Shown here: piece by piece, positions 1 through 11,404 of the stretch
Layout: each line of letters starts with the position of its first letter
Numbering within the stretch: position 1 is the stretch's first letter
Notes under the pieces: generated by a model
Databases searched by the model: none
Seen by the model: only the letters and a program-made list of their open reading frames with translations
What the model was told of the DNA's origin: nothing
Translations under genes and position numbers: made by a program
From: Fistulifera solaris
Taxonomy: Eukaryota > Bacillariophyta > Bacillariophyceae > Naviculales > Stauroneidaceae
Reading direction: 5' to 3'
Length of the DNA: 64,000 nt
NCBI GenBank assembly: GCA_030295235.1
Contig: AP026135.1
Location: 285,001-349,000, forward strand

Positions 1-1860
1 CGAAAAGTAGGCTGGAACCTAGTTTCGGATCACGGTAAGATATTTTGATGACTTTGATTTGGTATAGTAATGATTTTACGGCAATGGACATCATAACCTT
101 AATAGTTTTCTGCCTTCCTCCTCGTTGCGCAACGCTCAAAATGCCCGCGCCGACGCACCATTATTTTTTCCCTCCAACGCAAGAAACACACGCGTCGCAA
201 GAACGAGAAGAACAAGCAGGAGGACGGGAAACTACTGTAGTATTTATCTTGTAAGTAGGGTAGACAAAGGATACTCATGCACGACGAAAGTAGGTTCTTT
301 TTCAATCCTTTCGATCTTTTCCCGGTGTCAAATTAATACGCGTCATTTCTTGATGATTTTCTTGCCGACCCGTGGTTGAGAACTTGCAGAGAAACAGACA
401 CTTCTTCGTCACAAAGCGCCGTTCGAAACGTGGATATAAGGCATAACAACTATCGAGCGCCGTTTGCAAGATGGAACCGTTTCCACATCGTTGAAGTCGC
501 AAGGGACATCAGTGTGTCAGTTTCTAGGAGAAAATGTTGTAGTGAGATCAGCGTTCGGTCTTGCTTCGTACCAACGAGGACTGTTGTTCGCGTGTGCTGA
601 CTCAGATCGGCAACAAAGAATCCATAGTTTTGTTCGCGCTGTCCCTGTCCAAAAGAGCGAAAGAGAACATCTCGTGAAAGCAAATGAAATATGCCGTTTT
701 CAATTTTCCCGCTTTGAAAACAGTCATCAGTTTATTCCGTGTGTGACTGACCGAAAATACTGTGCTTCTTAACTAAATGAAACTGACCGATTCACGCTTC
801 GTGGACCTCCGCGGAGAGTCAATTACGATGACGGACCTTTTTCTGATCAAAAACGCTCTTGCAAAGATATCGTGCTATCCGATGAGAAAGCGAAACCTTT
901 GAGGAAAATTGGTGGTAGAGGAGCGGAGATCTGGATCCTTTGGAGACCCTTTGGTGGCGTCGAGCAAACTACGAAGGCTTGGGGACACTTCTTCACTTCC
1001 TAGTCGAAAAATTGTCAATATCTCTCAGGCGCAATCGAAACAGAGCTCCAGTAATTATGGTGACCACATTTCTATTATTACCGAGCTCATATACAAGCTG
1101 ACTTGCTGCTGAAAATTGAAAAAGATTGTAGAAGGACGTCGCACAAACCGTTCGCAGCATGGACGTTGTGCCCATTGAAAACCATTCACAGCTGATGTTT
1201 TCGTTTATCGTGATGGCGCATCGTACTCTAAAGGTTTTGGTCCCTCAGCGGGTGTCTTATTGCAAGAGCTAGAAGATGGGTTTTAGCCAGAAGCTGCGAC
1301 ACAGTCTAGCACTCGTTTTGTTTGATTCCCTTTCATTTAACAGGTTCCTTTGTGAGAACTGTGCTTAAATTGAGATAATGAGTTTCGACAAGTCGAGAAA
1401 AGATGGAGTAGGTCGCTGGAGAAGTACATCTCTTCGAGCGTCTACCTTGCATGAGGACTATGACCATTTGAAACTGGTAAGGGATCGAACACAGACGAAA
1501 AGAAATTAAAGCAAGGATTATTCGGATATTTTGCAACCGTGGCGAGTGTTGTCGGCACGCCCTTTGATTTAGGCTTAAGATGAACTCGGTTTGTCACGTA
1601 GTCTTTCCACTTAGCGATCCAAAATAGCCTGTAGAATAGAAAAGTTGCGGTCAACAATAGACAGAGGTAGTGTGATAACGGCATATTGGTCGTAGAATCG
1701 ATTGCGACTCCTCGTTGGCCAGCGGATACGTTGACATTATGATGACATCATCGGACGAATGAAAACCACTTGAATCCAAACAGTAAGAGATAACGGGTGT
1801 TATTTATCACAAACTACTGATAAGAAGTACACCGCCACACTCTCCAAAAATCTCGTCGTC
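1..1860. other. Leading intergenic stretch without a convincing gene
   Basis: I find no open frame here with recognisable domains, coding-like composition or a splice pattern. Frames are short and mutually overlapping on both strands. The only candidate is a small membrane-like frame on the minus strand at 1442-1684, listed separately. The stretch ends at the 3' end of the trpD gene. Confidence 0.5.
1442..1684 (-). CDS. Possible small membrane protein (80 aa), unrecognised
   Basis: An ATG-started frame of 80 codons. Its N-terminus (MPLSHYLCLLLTATFLFYRL) would form one hydrophobic helix and is followed by a basic, proline-containing segment. I recognise no family. The frame could be a chance opening in an otherwise gene-free stretch. 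Nothing nearby suggests a partner; trpD lies downstream on the same strand about 180 bases away. Treat as a weak candidate only. Confidence 0.2.
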   Translation of the reverse strand: MPLSHYLCLLLTATFLFYRLFWIAKWKDYVTNRVHLKPKSKGVPTTLATVAKYPNNPCFNFFSSVFDPLPVSNGHSPHAR

Positions 1861-3005
1861 CTATTTCCCAGCAATTTCTTGACTGACACGAATCCATTCC
1901 TCCAACAACGCATTGGCCTTGCCTTCTTCCAAAGTCTTTCGGGCCAACTGAATGCCTTCTTCGATAGTCGGCGTCATTCCGTACACATAGCAGCCAAATC
2001 CCGCATTCAACACAATCGAATCTCGCATGGCGTCGGTATGACTTCCGCCCAAAAGAACCTCTCGAAACTTTTCGGCATTTTCTTCCGGTCCGCCTCCTTT
2101 CAGATCACTCAACGTACAACGCGGGATGTTGACACTCAATGGATCGAATTCGTACTCTTTTTCTTCGTAGGCATCTCCCACTCGTTTGATTTCCAAGATA
2201 CGAGAAGGACCCAGTGGACTGATTTCGTCCAACCCACAACCATGAATGATCACAACATGATCGACTCGTCCGACTTGTTTCAACGCACCCGCCATGAGCG
2301 GCAACAATTCCGGATGGAAGACTCCAATCACCGCATGTTGGGCTCCGGCCGCATTCGTCATGGGACCGAGAATATTGAAACAGGTACGAACTCCCAGTTT
2401 TTGACGGACCGGTGCGACGGATTTCATGGCGGGGTGATTGATGGGGGCAAACATAAAGGCCACATTGACACGTTCGACGCATTGTGCGACTTGCGCGGGA
2501 GATAGATCCACGACGACACCGAGTGCTTCCAGGACATCGGCCGATCCGCAACGACTACTCACACTCCGGTTTCCCGCTTTGGCGACGATGCAGCCGCAGG
2601 CAGCAGCGAGTACGACAGAGGCGGTACTGATATTGATGGTATCCGCTCCGTCTCCGCCCGTACCGACGATATCGAGTAACTTGCGACCCGGTAGTGAGAC
2701 AGATTGACAAGCATCATTCATGGCTTGTACCATACCAGCAATTTCGGCGGGAGTTTCTTGTCGGGCGCGGAGGAGTGTCAAAAGAGCCCCGACTTGGACT
2801 TCGTCGGCTTGGTTGCTGAGAATGTGCGAAAAAGCCGCAAAGGTTTCTTCTGCTGTTAAGCGACGTTCCCCTTGAATGAGGGTTTCAATGTAGGGTTTCA
2901 GTGAGGCAGATGTGGCAGTAGCGACGGCATGATTCCGTTGTGGAATGAGAAAAGCGGTCGTCGTAATGAGGAGTGAGCAAAGGAGGGAGGATCGAAAAAC
3001 AGCAT
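1861..3005 (-). CDS. trpD: Anthranilate phosphoribosyltransferase, plastid-targeted
   Basis: Transfers phosphoribosyl from PRPP to anthranilate, the second step of tryptophan synthesis from chorismate. The whole TrpD fold is visible: the N-terminal helices (LTAEETFAAFSHIL, ADEVQVGALL), the glycine loop IVGTGGDG, NRSVSSRCGSADVLEALG, FNILGPMTNA and HGCGLDEIS. Where bacteria usually have KHGN the protein reads KAGN, an unusual change in the PRPP-binding loop. The frame stays open well upstream of the conserved core and gives a hydrophobic segment (LLCSLLITTTAFLIP) shaped like a diatom signal peptide plus phenylalanine transit motif. No in-frame ATG precedes it, but an ATG at 3003-3005 joins it perfectly if the A run at 2995-2999 is one base longer (381 aa). 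Import into the plastid is inferred from this presequence. Confidence 0.9.
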
Positions 3006-3348
3006 GTTAATTTGTATGCGCGACACAGTTGCTGATTGCGCTTCTTTTGTTGAATCGAAAAGGTGTAGGCTAATGAGAAAGGTTTTTTCCTTGATTGTCG
3101 AAGACTGTTATTGTGATGTTTGATGGAGCCGATCTTCCGATGGCCGATCGCGATGGCGACTTTTCAACTTATCTCGTCCGCAAAAAAAACGCCGACGTGA
3201 GACGTGCGGCACCCGTCTGTCTGTGGTCCGTAAAAGCCTTTGCAACGCAATACAAATGAACGGTTTTTTTTTGTATCTTACCTCTATTTCTCTGTCATTT
3301 CGTTCCTTTTTATTACCTTCCTGTCACTGCCTTAACATCCAGAAATTT
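3006..3348. promoter_or_regulatory. Shared 5' region between divergent trpD and LRR gene
   Basis: The spacer between two divergently read genes must hold both promoters. It contains A/T-rich stretches and poly-T runs near 3184 and 3266 but no motif I can name with confidence. The call is positional only. Confidence 0.4.
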
Positions 3349-4604
3349 ATGAGAGAAATTCCTTCGCTGCAATCCCTCTGCTTCCGTTCCGTCGGTTCAC
3401 CCGCTTGCTCGACGGAAGACGCTTTTGTCCCCTCGAGAACCACAATGTGAGCCTCGCCAGTCGTTTGTTGCGTCGTTTTCATGATGAGGCCCAGATGACA
3501 CGGATTCCTTGCATAGGACAAGTTCGTCGTGAAAATGCGAATCAAGTGGATTTACATCATCCATTTGTGGGGGCACGACTCGAAAACGGACTATTAGTGG
3601 CGCAATACGGAAATCCGGCCCTCGATGTGTTGCAATCGTACGTGGATGCCTTGGTCGAAATGGGACGTATGGATGATCGACGATTGGGGAAACGATTCTT
3701 TGAAGAATATAAGGCTAATATTCGGATACCGGAAACGAATGGTGATGTCTTGTCACCGCCGGATCCGAAGAAAACGAAACGATCGAGTCGTTCGGCTCCA
3801 CCGGTATTAGCGTCACTTTCCTTGTACAATTGTTCCATCGGTCGTGATACATTCGAAGCATTGATTGCCTCAGGTTTAGCGAATCATTTGGCGGTATTGG
3901 ATTTGACCGGTGTTAATGGCTTGACCGACGAATTGTGTCGCATGATCTTGAAAGAGATGCCGCATTTGCAGCGTCTTTCGGTCAAGAACTGTCGACGCAT
4001 TTCGATACAAGCACTCACGCCGCTGGAAGGTTCCGATCATTTAACGTGTTTGGATGTGGGTGGATGCTTTAATGTGTCGGCGGCTGAATTGTTGCAGTAT
4101 GTCGTGCCCAACGTTCCGGCGTTGACAGAATTGCATGCGAGTGGCTTGGGATGGACGGATGTTACTGTCGGGCAGTTGATGACGTTGGGTCAATCTTGGA
4201 CTGGTCTCAGTTTCGGGTTTGCATTGGCGTCTCCGACGCAGAATCTGACTGCCAAGAGCTTGCGTGAAGATTTAGTCGTTTGCTCGAAAACATTAAGGTC
4301 CTTAGCGTTGCCTTTTTGTGAAACACTGGTCGACAATGCGCTACTGGGTATGTTGGGGCGAAATTTTCCGGCTCTAAAGTTTTTGGATTTACGGGGCAAT
4401 CCGGCCTTGCAAACGGTCACCGGTTGGTATGACGGTCGTGCCTCGGCTGATTTGCCACCACAACCGCTGACAGTACTTGGGAGGTATACGTCGTTGTCCC
4501 CATCGTCGGTGGAAGAAACGAAACGAATTCATCCTTTAGAAACAACGGATTTAATGGTAATACTGGATGGTGGAGGTATGGGTGCGGCGATTCCGGTCCG
4601 ATGA
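3349..4604 (+). CDS. Leucine-rich-repeat protein (cysteine-containing type)
   Basis: A soluble LRR protein of about 418 aa. The C-terminal two thirds holds irregular 25-30 residue repeats of the cysteine-containing kind found in F-box/LRR, AMN1 and RAD7-like proteins: LASLSLYNCSIG, LAVLDLTGVNGLT, LQRLSVKNCRRIS, LTCLDVGGCFNVS, LRSLALPFCETLV and LKFLDLRGNPAL. I cannot see a clear F-box, so a ubiquitin-ligase adaptor role is possible but unproven. The start is uncertain. ATG 3349 opens with EIPSLQSLCFRSVG, typical of such proteins, and joins the main frame if one A is added near 3445-3446. Otherwise the first in-frame ATG is at 3495, losing that start. It is read away from trpD. Confidence 0.75.
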
Positions 4605-4699
4605 ATGGTGAATTTTGAGTTGCAACATTACTATGTAAGGCGTACTAGCAATTGAACAGTCTACAAACAAATTTATTCGGTTCAAATATTGTATTAAGC

Positions 4700-7600
4700 T
4701 CATTCATCGAATTCATCATCATCGTAACTGCCATCTTCTTGGCTGTTGTAACTTTGTGATCCCTCTTCATCGTCGCGACTGGAATAACTGCCGGATCCTA
4801 CTTCGTCGTCATTGTAATGATTTCCCCTGCTACTTCTGCTTCTGGGCCCCTCTTCGTAGCTTCTTGAGCCATCGTCATCGTAAGAACCTTGTTCTCCGTC
4901 GTCATAGCTTCGAGAGCCTTCTTCATCATCGTAGTAGGATCCTTCACCATCTTCGTAGCTGCGAGAGCCCTGTTCGTCATCATAACGAGATCCCTCGCCT
5001 TCTTCGTAGCTGCGAGAGCCCTCTTCATCGTCATAACGAGATCCTTCGTCTTCGTCGTAACTCCGCGAGCCGTCTTCGTCATCGTAGTAAGACCCTTCGT
5101 CTTCTTCGTAACTTCGTGAGCCCTCTTCATCGTCGTAACGAGACCCTTTGCCATCTTCGTAGCTGCGAGAGCCCTCGTCATCGTCATATCGAGATCCTTC
5201 GCCTTCGTCATCGTAACTTCGTGACCCCTCTTCATCGTCGTAACGAGACCCTTCGCCATCTTCGTAGCTGCGCGAGCCCTCGTCATCGTCATATCGAGAT
5301 CCTTCGCCATCGTCATCGTAACTTCGCGAGCCCTCTTCATCGTCGTAACGAGACCCTTCGCCATCTTCGTAGCTGCGAGAGCCCTCGTCATCGTCATAGC
5401 GAGATCCTTCGCCTTCGTCGTAACTTCGCGAGCCGTCTTCGTCATCGTAGTAAGACCCTTCGGCCTCGTCGTGACTCCGTGAGCCTTCTTCGTCATCGTA
5501 ACGAGACCCTTCGCCTTCGTCGTATGATCCTTCGCCTTCGTCGTGGCTGCGAGAGTTTTCGTCGTCGTAACTCCTGGAACCATCCTGGCCATCATCGTCG
5601 TACGCGCCGTCATCCTTTTGGGAATCGCCTTCTTCGTCGTAGCTATTGGCGTCATCGCTATAACTTGCCGAGTAGTCTTCGTCGTTGTATTCATTTTGTT
5701 CAAAAAGGTCATCAGCAGTTCGTCGAATAGCATCCGCATCTTCGTATCCGTAGTCTTTGTCGTCCACAACAGCGCTCCCTTCCTCACTCCTAAAATAGCT
5801 AGCCTCCTCACTGCCTTCCTCAGTGCGTGATTGGTCGTAGCTTCCAGATTGCTCGTCTCCAGATTGCTCATCGTCATCATACTCGTCATCGTAGCTCCTT
5901 TCTTCGGAATAGCTGCCTTCATCAGAATAACTCCCCTCGTCCGAGTAGCTGCCTTCGTCTGAATAACTACCTTCGTCTGAGTAACTGCCTTCATCTGAGT
6001 AACTACCACTGTAGTCTTCATCATCATATTCATCTCCCATATTAGCCCCCAATGTACTAGCGGCAGCAATTGCAGCAGACCCATCTGTACCTCCTGCAGT
6101 AAAGTTTCGCGCTTCACGCTCGGGAATTCCCTTGCTTTTGTGCACAGCCTTGCGTGCACGTTGGGTGGCCGAACGAGCCGACATGGTTTGAAGAGTGTTA
6201 ATGAGCTCTGCTTCTCGTCCCGCAAACTGGTCCAGCATGTTATCGATATTGTCGATTTCGTCGGGTACGCACTGCTTGACGAGTTCCTCAACTTGCTTTC
6301 GATACTTCTCTCTGCGTTTCATTTCTTGCGGAGTGAGGTTTGGCTGTGATCGAGAATCTGCTGTTTCGTCATCGTCAACTTGGCTTGACTCATCCTCATC
6401 ATCGTTAGCAGAATACTGACTCCCATCATCTGTGATTTCGCCGTTTCGGGATGTTTCCGCTTTTGTAGGAACCGACAAGTCATCAAATCCTTCAAAACCT
6501 CTAGCCGCTTCCATCACGCCGTCCCAATCACCGCGATCGACCATTGCATCGAGATGACGCATATTTTCTGGTTGCACAGTTGTCGTGCGACTCACACCAT
6601 CGGTGCGGGAAAATTTGCTATTTTCATCATAATTACTAGATTCACTTTCAGTGTAATCGTTTTCATCACTTGGGTCGGCATCTTCTGTTGAAACTTCTTG
6701 AAAGCCCATGGCGTCAGCTTTCCCCATGCATCTGTGTCGTTACTAACCCACCCAAACACATCATCCGATTTCTTCAATTCGTCAGGATCGTCAAAAGCGT
6801 AGTTGGCAACATCTTCAACATTTTCGTCGAAATCCTTTTCATCGACTTGGAAGTCAAAATCCTTGTTGTCATCAGAAGCTCCGACTTTCTTTTTACCAAC
6901 CAGGCCACCAGTAGCTTTACCAACGACACCCAATCCTACGTCGCCGACTGTTTTCGTTCCCTTTATAGCTGTTTGACCTACTGTCTGCACACCTTTCACC
7001 ACTTCTCCTCCCACGGTTAAAACACCCTTTTGTACACCTTGCACAAGAGTCCCTCCTAAACCGCCGAAAGCATTGAGAACATTGCCGGTGGTCTTATCCA
7101 GTGCACCACGCATACGGGATCGCTCTCGATCTTTCGATTTTTCTGCGGCAAATGTGCCAGTTACCGGGTCCTCCTCACTTTCTTCGTCGCTATCTGGGAC
7201 CACAGTGTCAGGTTTGGCAAATAGACCACCATTATCTGAGTCATCAGACTCCTCTTCGAAACCAAAACCATTTTTTGACTTGTTACCTGGCGCCCTCTCA
7301 GCTTCGGCGCCATCGTCACTGCCGTTTTCGGTTGCCTTGCCAGATTTTCTTTTCCCTTTTAAGTTGGAAAGGCGAGAAGAAATGGTCGAGAAATCTCCGC
7401 CCTCCGAAATGAAACGATAAATGCCATAACCTCCTGCCAGAACTAAAAAGATGCAAACACAAATGATGATGATAACCTTCATAGGAGACCCGCCACCACC
7501 TTCATTGACTGGCGTCAGCGGCTGATCCGAAGGTGGTGCGGCCGGCGGCGCAGGCGAAGCGTCACGCTTTTTATGTCTGCGGTTCCGACAACACTTATGG

Positions 7601-10046
7601 TCACTGTATCATCAACCTGCTCTAGTAAGCCCTGTAAGGAATTCTCTCTGGTAAGAGCGGCCTGCGCATACTTGGTCCAAGCATCTTGACGATCTTCATT
7701 AGCGAAGAGGACATCAAAAGCGGCATAAACAGTGATACAAACTGTAGATTGTTCTGTGATCGAGTCCGGACAAGTCGTATCGACAATATCGAAGAATTCG
7801 ATGGAGTCTTCAACGAGAGCGGTGACTTGTACTCTTCTTTGATAACGCAAGTATCTTGTTGCCTCACCAGCATTCGACTCTTTCAACGCTGTGAGCTCGT
7901 TAACGACCTGCTTGACAAACTGGTCGTAAGCTGAATCTAAGGCCCGGCGGTTCTTCCCTGATCGTAATGATGCGGCACCCAAACCGGCCGAGTTCGCCAG
8001 TACAAATGCATTATAGATCGTTTGCAATTTAGGGTCAGCAGGCGAAGCGGTAGGACCAGTAGCGGTGGGCTCGCCACCAGGAGTTGGTGCAGATGGCGCA
8101 ACATCTCCTAAAATAGCCTTTGCGGTAGCTTTGCAGACATCTTCCAAAAACTTTTCCTGATCTGCAGTGACATTGGTTCCTCGAAGTGCGCCTCTAATGT
8201 TTATAGACAAGTCGTCTCCATTTTCAGTAGCCAGCGCGAAAAAGTTATCTTTCAAAACATTTGGAAGATCATCAAAAGGGTCTGTCAACGCGATATCTTC
8301 GGTGTTTCGATTCAGGAAACGCACATACTCTGATTGGTCCATTTTGCTGTCGCGTGACAGGTCGGCTATGACCATATCTTGTTTACATGACTCAATATCA
8401 ATCTCAACATCGGTCCCTCCTGGTGAAGCAGTCGGCGTGCCATCGCCATCTCCAGCAGCAGCTGCCGCGATTGCGTTTTCCGTAGTGTCACAGACAAATT
8501 GAAGATTACTTTGTTGTTCATCTGTTCTTTCAGCATCAGTATTCCCTTCTACAGATATCATGTCACCCACCGTGTTGCCGTTGGTGGATGTCAACGACGT
8601 GAATGCGTCTTTCAGCTCTTGTACGAGCCCATCGTAAGTACCATAAAGTGCACGGATATCGATCTCTTTTTGAGGGAGTCGCGTCAGAAATATGAAATAC
8701 TCTCTGTCGGACAGAAAACCATCTCGGGTAATATCTGATTGAGAGATTACCGACAAGCAATCTTCGAATGTGAATAGTTCCGCTACCTCTCCTGGAGAAC
8801 TCGATGGCGTGTCACCTCCACCTCCTGCCGCAACATTCATTGCTGCTCTTGTATCATCACATATCATTTGAATGGATCTGTCATCACCGTCCACAGAGAG
8901 CATGATTCCGTCTCCATTGCTAACAACCAATGCATTGTAGCTATCTTGCAATGGCAGGGGCAAACCGGCAAAATTAGCATACTCACGGAAAAATCCATCT
9001 CCCACTCGATCCAGAAACAGAAAATGTTCTCTTTTGTTCAATTTACCATCACGTGTGATGTCTGAAACCTGAAGATTGGATTTGCAAGTATCAAAATCAA
9101 AAGTGAATTGCCCATCAGCGCCACCTGGTGCTGGTGCAGTTCCAGGAGCAGGAGCCGTTACAGGAACCGGTGAAGCTACCGGAGCAGGAGCTGTTACAGG
9201 AGCCGGTGCAGCAACCGGAGCAGGAGCTGTTACAGGAGCCGGCGCAGCAACCGGAGCAGGAACTGCTACAGGAACTGGTGGAGCTACCGGAGCCGGCGCT
9301 GTTACCGGTGCAGCCACGGGAGGAGTTGCCCCGTCGCCATTTTGCGCGAAAATACTAGCCACTAAAGTTTGTCGGCATAAATTTTGAACAAATGCCTTTT
9401 GTTCTTCAGTAGCGTCGCGGTGTTGTGTTTTCCCTCCGTACAAATCAATCGAACCGACACTAGGTTCAATGAAAAGTTCAAAGACGGCCTTCACGGGCCC
9501 CGGTAACTCGACAAATGGCGTGGTTAAACCGTACAGCTCTCCTGACAAGCGATCGACGAAGCGCGTGAATTCCAACTCTCGATCTAATCTGTCATCTCTT
9601 CCAATATCCGCCAGCGAGACGGCTAACAAACAACTTGTGCTGGTAAGCTCCAGACCGGAACCGGTAATAATCCCCGAATAAAGTCCAGCGCAAGTTCCTG
9701 CTGCCGCCGCAACATCCGTAATGGCCAGTGGGTCCTCGAACGCCTCTTGTAATTCGGGCGGTAATGCGGCAAATTGAGCGACGGATATCCCCGAAAGCGA
9801 TCGGATGGCTTCGACGAATTCTTGTTCGTTTAAGAATCCGCTGGCGTCGCTGTCGGCACCCTTCAATGCATCAAAACACGGAGCATAGGTCGTAGATGTG
9901 GGAAGCGGAGCCGCTGCTGCCGCACCGAAGAATGCCGGAAGAAGGAGCCAGGAACGTTTCCTCCGCCTCGAGATTTGGGGTTCGATGGGTTTGCTATGCC
10001 ATCTTCGCCGCCTTTCACTTTTCTCTTCTGTACATCGCGGTATCAT
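4700..10046 (-). CDS. Giant type I membrane protein: EF-loop repeats, TM, acidic tail
   Basis: Not a family I can name. From the N-terminus it has a basic leader and hydrophobic signal (SWLLLPAFFGAAAAAP), then five repeats of about 110-130 aa. Each repeat starts with a cysteine and carries one EF-hand-like loop such as DITRDGKLNKRE or DLSRDSKMDQSE. An Ala/Pro/Val linker is encoded at 9125-9330. A juxtamembrane module at 7620-8030 and a proline-rich stalk follow, then one membrane helix (VIIIICVCIFLVLAGGYGIY, near 7430-7480). The cytosolic part has over 900 residues: a conserved block near 6180-6310, then an extremely acidic Gly/Ser/Tyr/Asp/Glu tail to the stop. Three frames are involved; adding one base to the run at 7568-7572 and one at 6722-6725 unites them into 1782 aa. 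It is divergent to, and paralogous with, the gene at 11405-15699. Calcium binding is inferred from the loops. Confidence 0.75.
4750..5580 (-). repeat. In-gene minisatellite encoding GSRSYDE / GSRYDDEE units
   Basis: The end of the acidic tail consists of about twenty degenerate units of roughly 40-50 bases. They encode alternations of GSRSY plus acidic residues and GSRYDDEE plus acidic residues. Unit boundaries stay in frame and changes are mostly synonymous or Asp/Glu swaps, so selection on composition is likely. A separate six-residue repeat (GSYSDE) is encoded near 5900-6010. Confidence 0.85.
9125..9330 (-). repeat. Ala/Pro/Val tandem repeat in ectodomain linker
   Basis: A run of near-identical short units (APAPVTAPAPVA and variants) separates the second and third EF-loop repeats. 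The DNA is built from repeated 'ggagcaggagc(t/c)gttacaggagcc' type blocks on the plus strand. It probably forms an extended, possibly glycosylated spacer, and its copy number may vary between strains. Confidence 0.8.
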
Positions 10047-11404
10047 TATTTTTTCTTCCAGTTCTAAATACTACTCATCCGAAAGAGGCGATGAGATTGG
10101 AACTTGCCACAACATGCAGCAAAAGCCCTTCGTATTGTCGCTTCCGCAAAATCACTTGTTGCGTTTTACGAGGAGGTGAAGACGAAGAGGGCACTTTTCC
10201 AACAAGGAATGGGATTGACACTGTCGAAGGGTGTGTCGGTTGAAACGATCAACCACCGTTTTCAACCAATCAAATGCCAGTTGTACTCAGTCTTGGTCAC
10301 TGAGTCACGAATTTCAGTACGAGTAATTTGATTTTGAGTGCCAGATGTAGTAGTAGGCCTTTACTTCGTTTGAAATGTGAAAATGTCAAAGACATTTGTA
10401 CGCACACAAATTAACCCCCAAAGGTCTTCCATTCTTTGGCGAACGGAACGCCATTTTCTTTCATCGACGGGTCGAAATAGGCGAGAGAAGATGTTTTGAA
10501 AGACGATGGCGCGCACAACATTCCGTTCAATAGCATTAATTACTAGACAATGAGACCTGCTTCTAGCCAAGACAGCTAAGTCACATTAGGGCAGCCACTC
10601 CTAGAGTAATGATAATAGACTACAATGTTTTCCACCAACGGATCGACGCCTTTCCATGAGAACACAAAATAATATTGAGTAGTTAAAAGAAAAACAATGC
10701 TCCAGAGCGAGCAAATTACAACCAATTCATTTCCTTGAGTTTGTGACTTCCTGAAAGAAAATTGCTTTTTTTGGTCTTTTCAAGCCTCATTGATGCATTC
10801 ATCAAAGTTCAAAGGAATCGCTATTTCAAAGGTACACAAAGAAAATCCATGTAATTCATGCTACCTTTAGAACTTCTATTGGACACAGAGAGGGTCTTAT
10901 TCAAAGAGATGATAATATAATAGACCGTATGCTTTGGATTTTGAACAACGCAGTACATTATTTCATTTGTCAGTCGTGTCGAGACATTCAAGGCAAGAAA
11001 GAGTCATAATATCGCAGCAGCATTGCTTTCAGCCGCAGACACCACCGCCAGTACGTAGTATCATTTTTTTTGTACAGTCTCATCGAAAATTGTGACCCGG
11101 TTGACTTTTTTGGATGATGCACATCAGTTGAATGCCATAGTGCGCGTACCCTACTTTCAAGTAGTTAGTAGCTAGGCATTTCGACGATTTTTACGAGGCG
11201 TTCAACGATTATTGCCCCTGCGGACAACGTCGCACAGTCTAAAGCGAACTGTATGAGAAGCTCCGACCAAGATAGGGCTTAAACTTTATGTCGTACATTT
11301 GCTCTGGAACGACTAAAAACCTGATCTTCTATTCCTTTGTCGTCTTGTGCATGTTTGTTGTTGACATCCAAGTGAATTTGCAAACAGAATAGGACTGCTG
11401 CAAA
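10047..11404. promoter_or_regulatory. 1.36 kb spacer between the two divergent giant membrane-protein genes
   Basis: No coding frame of substance is visible. As the only DNA between two head-to-head paralogues it should contain both promoters and perhaps shared control elements. The sequence is A/T-richer than the flanking exons. I saw no tRNA or mobile element. Confidence 0.5.

Noticed and set aside
1879-2505. 208-codon plus-strand frame
   Set aside because: Lies entirely antisense to the conserved TrpD core.
4700-5580. CRISPR-like appearance of evenly spaced repeats
   Set aside because: Units are degenerate, stay in frame with a protein and have no spacers; the organism is eukaryotic.
4756-5730. 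Long plus-strand frame rich in Arg/His/Leu opposite the acidic tail
   Set aside because: It is the antisense of the minisatellite encoding the acidic tail; its composition is dictated by the repeat and it has no domain.
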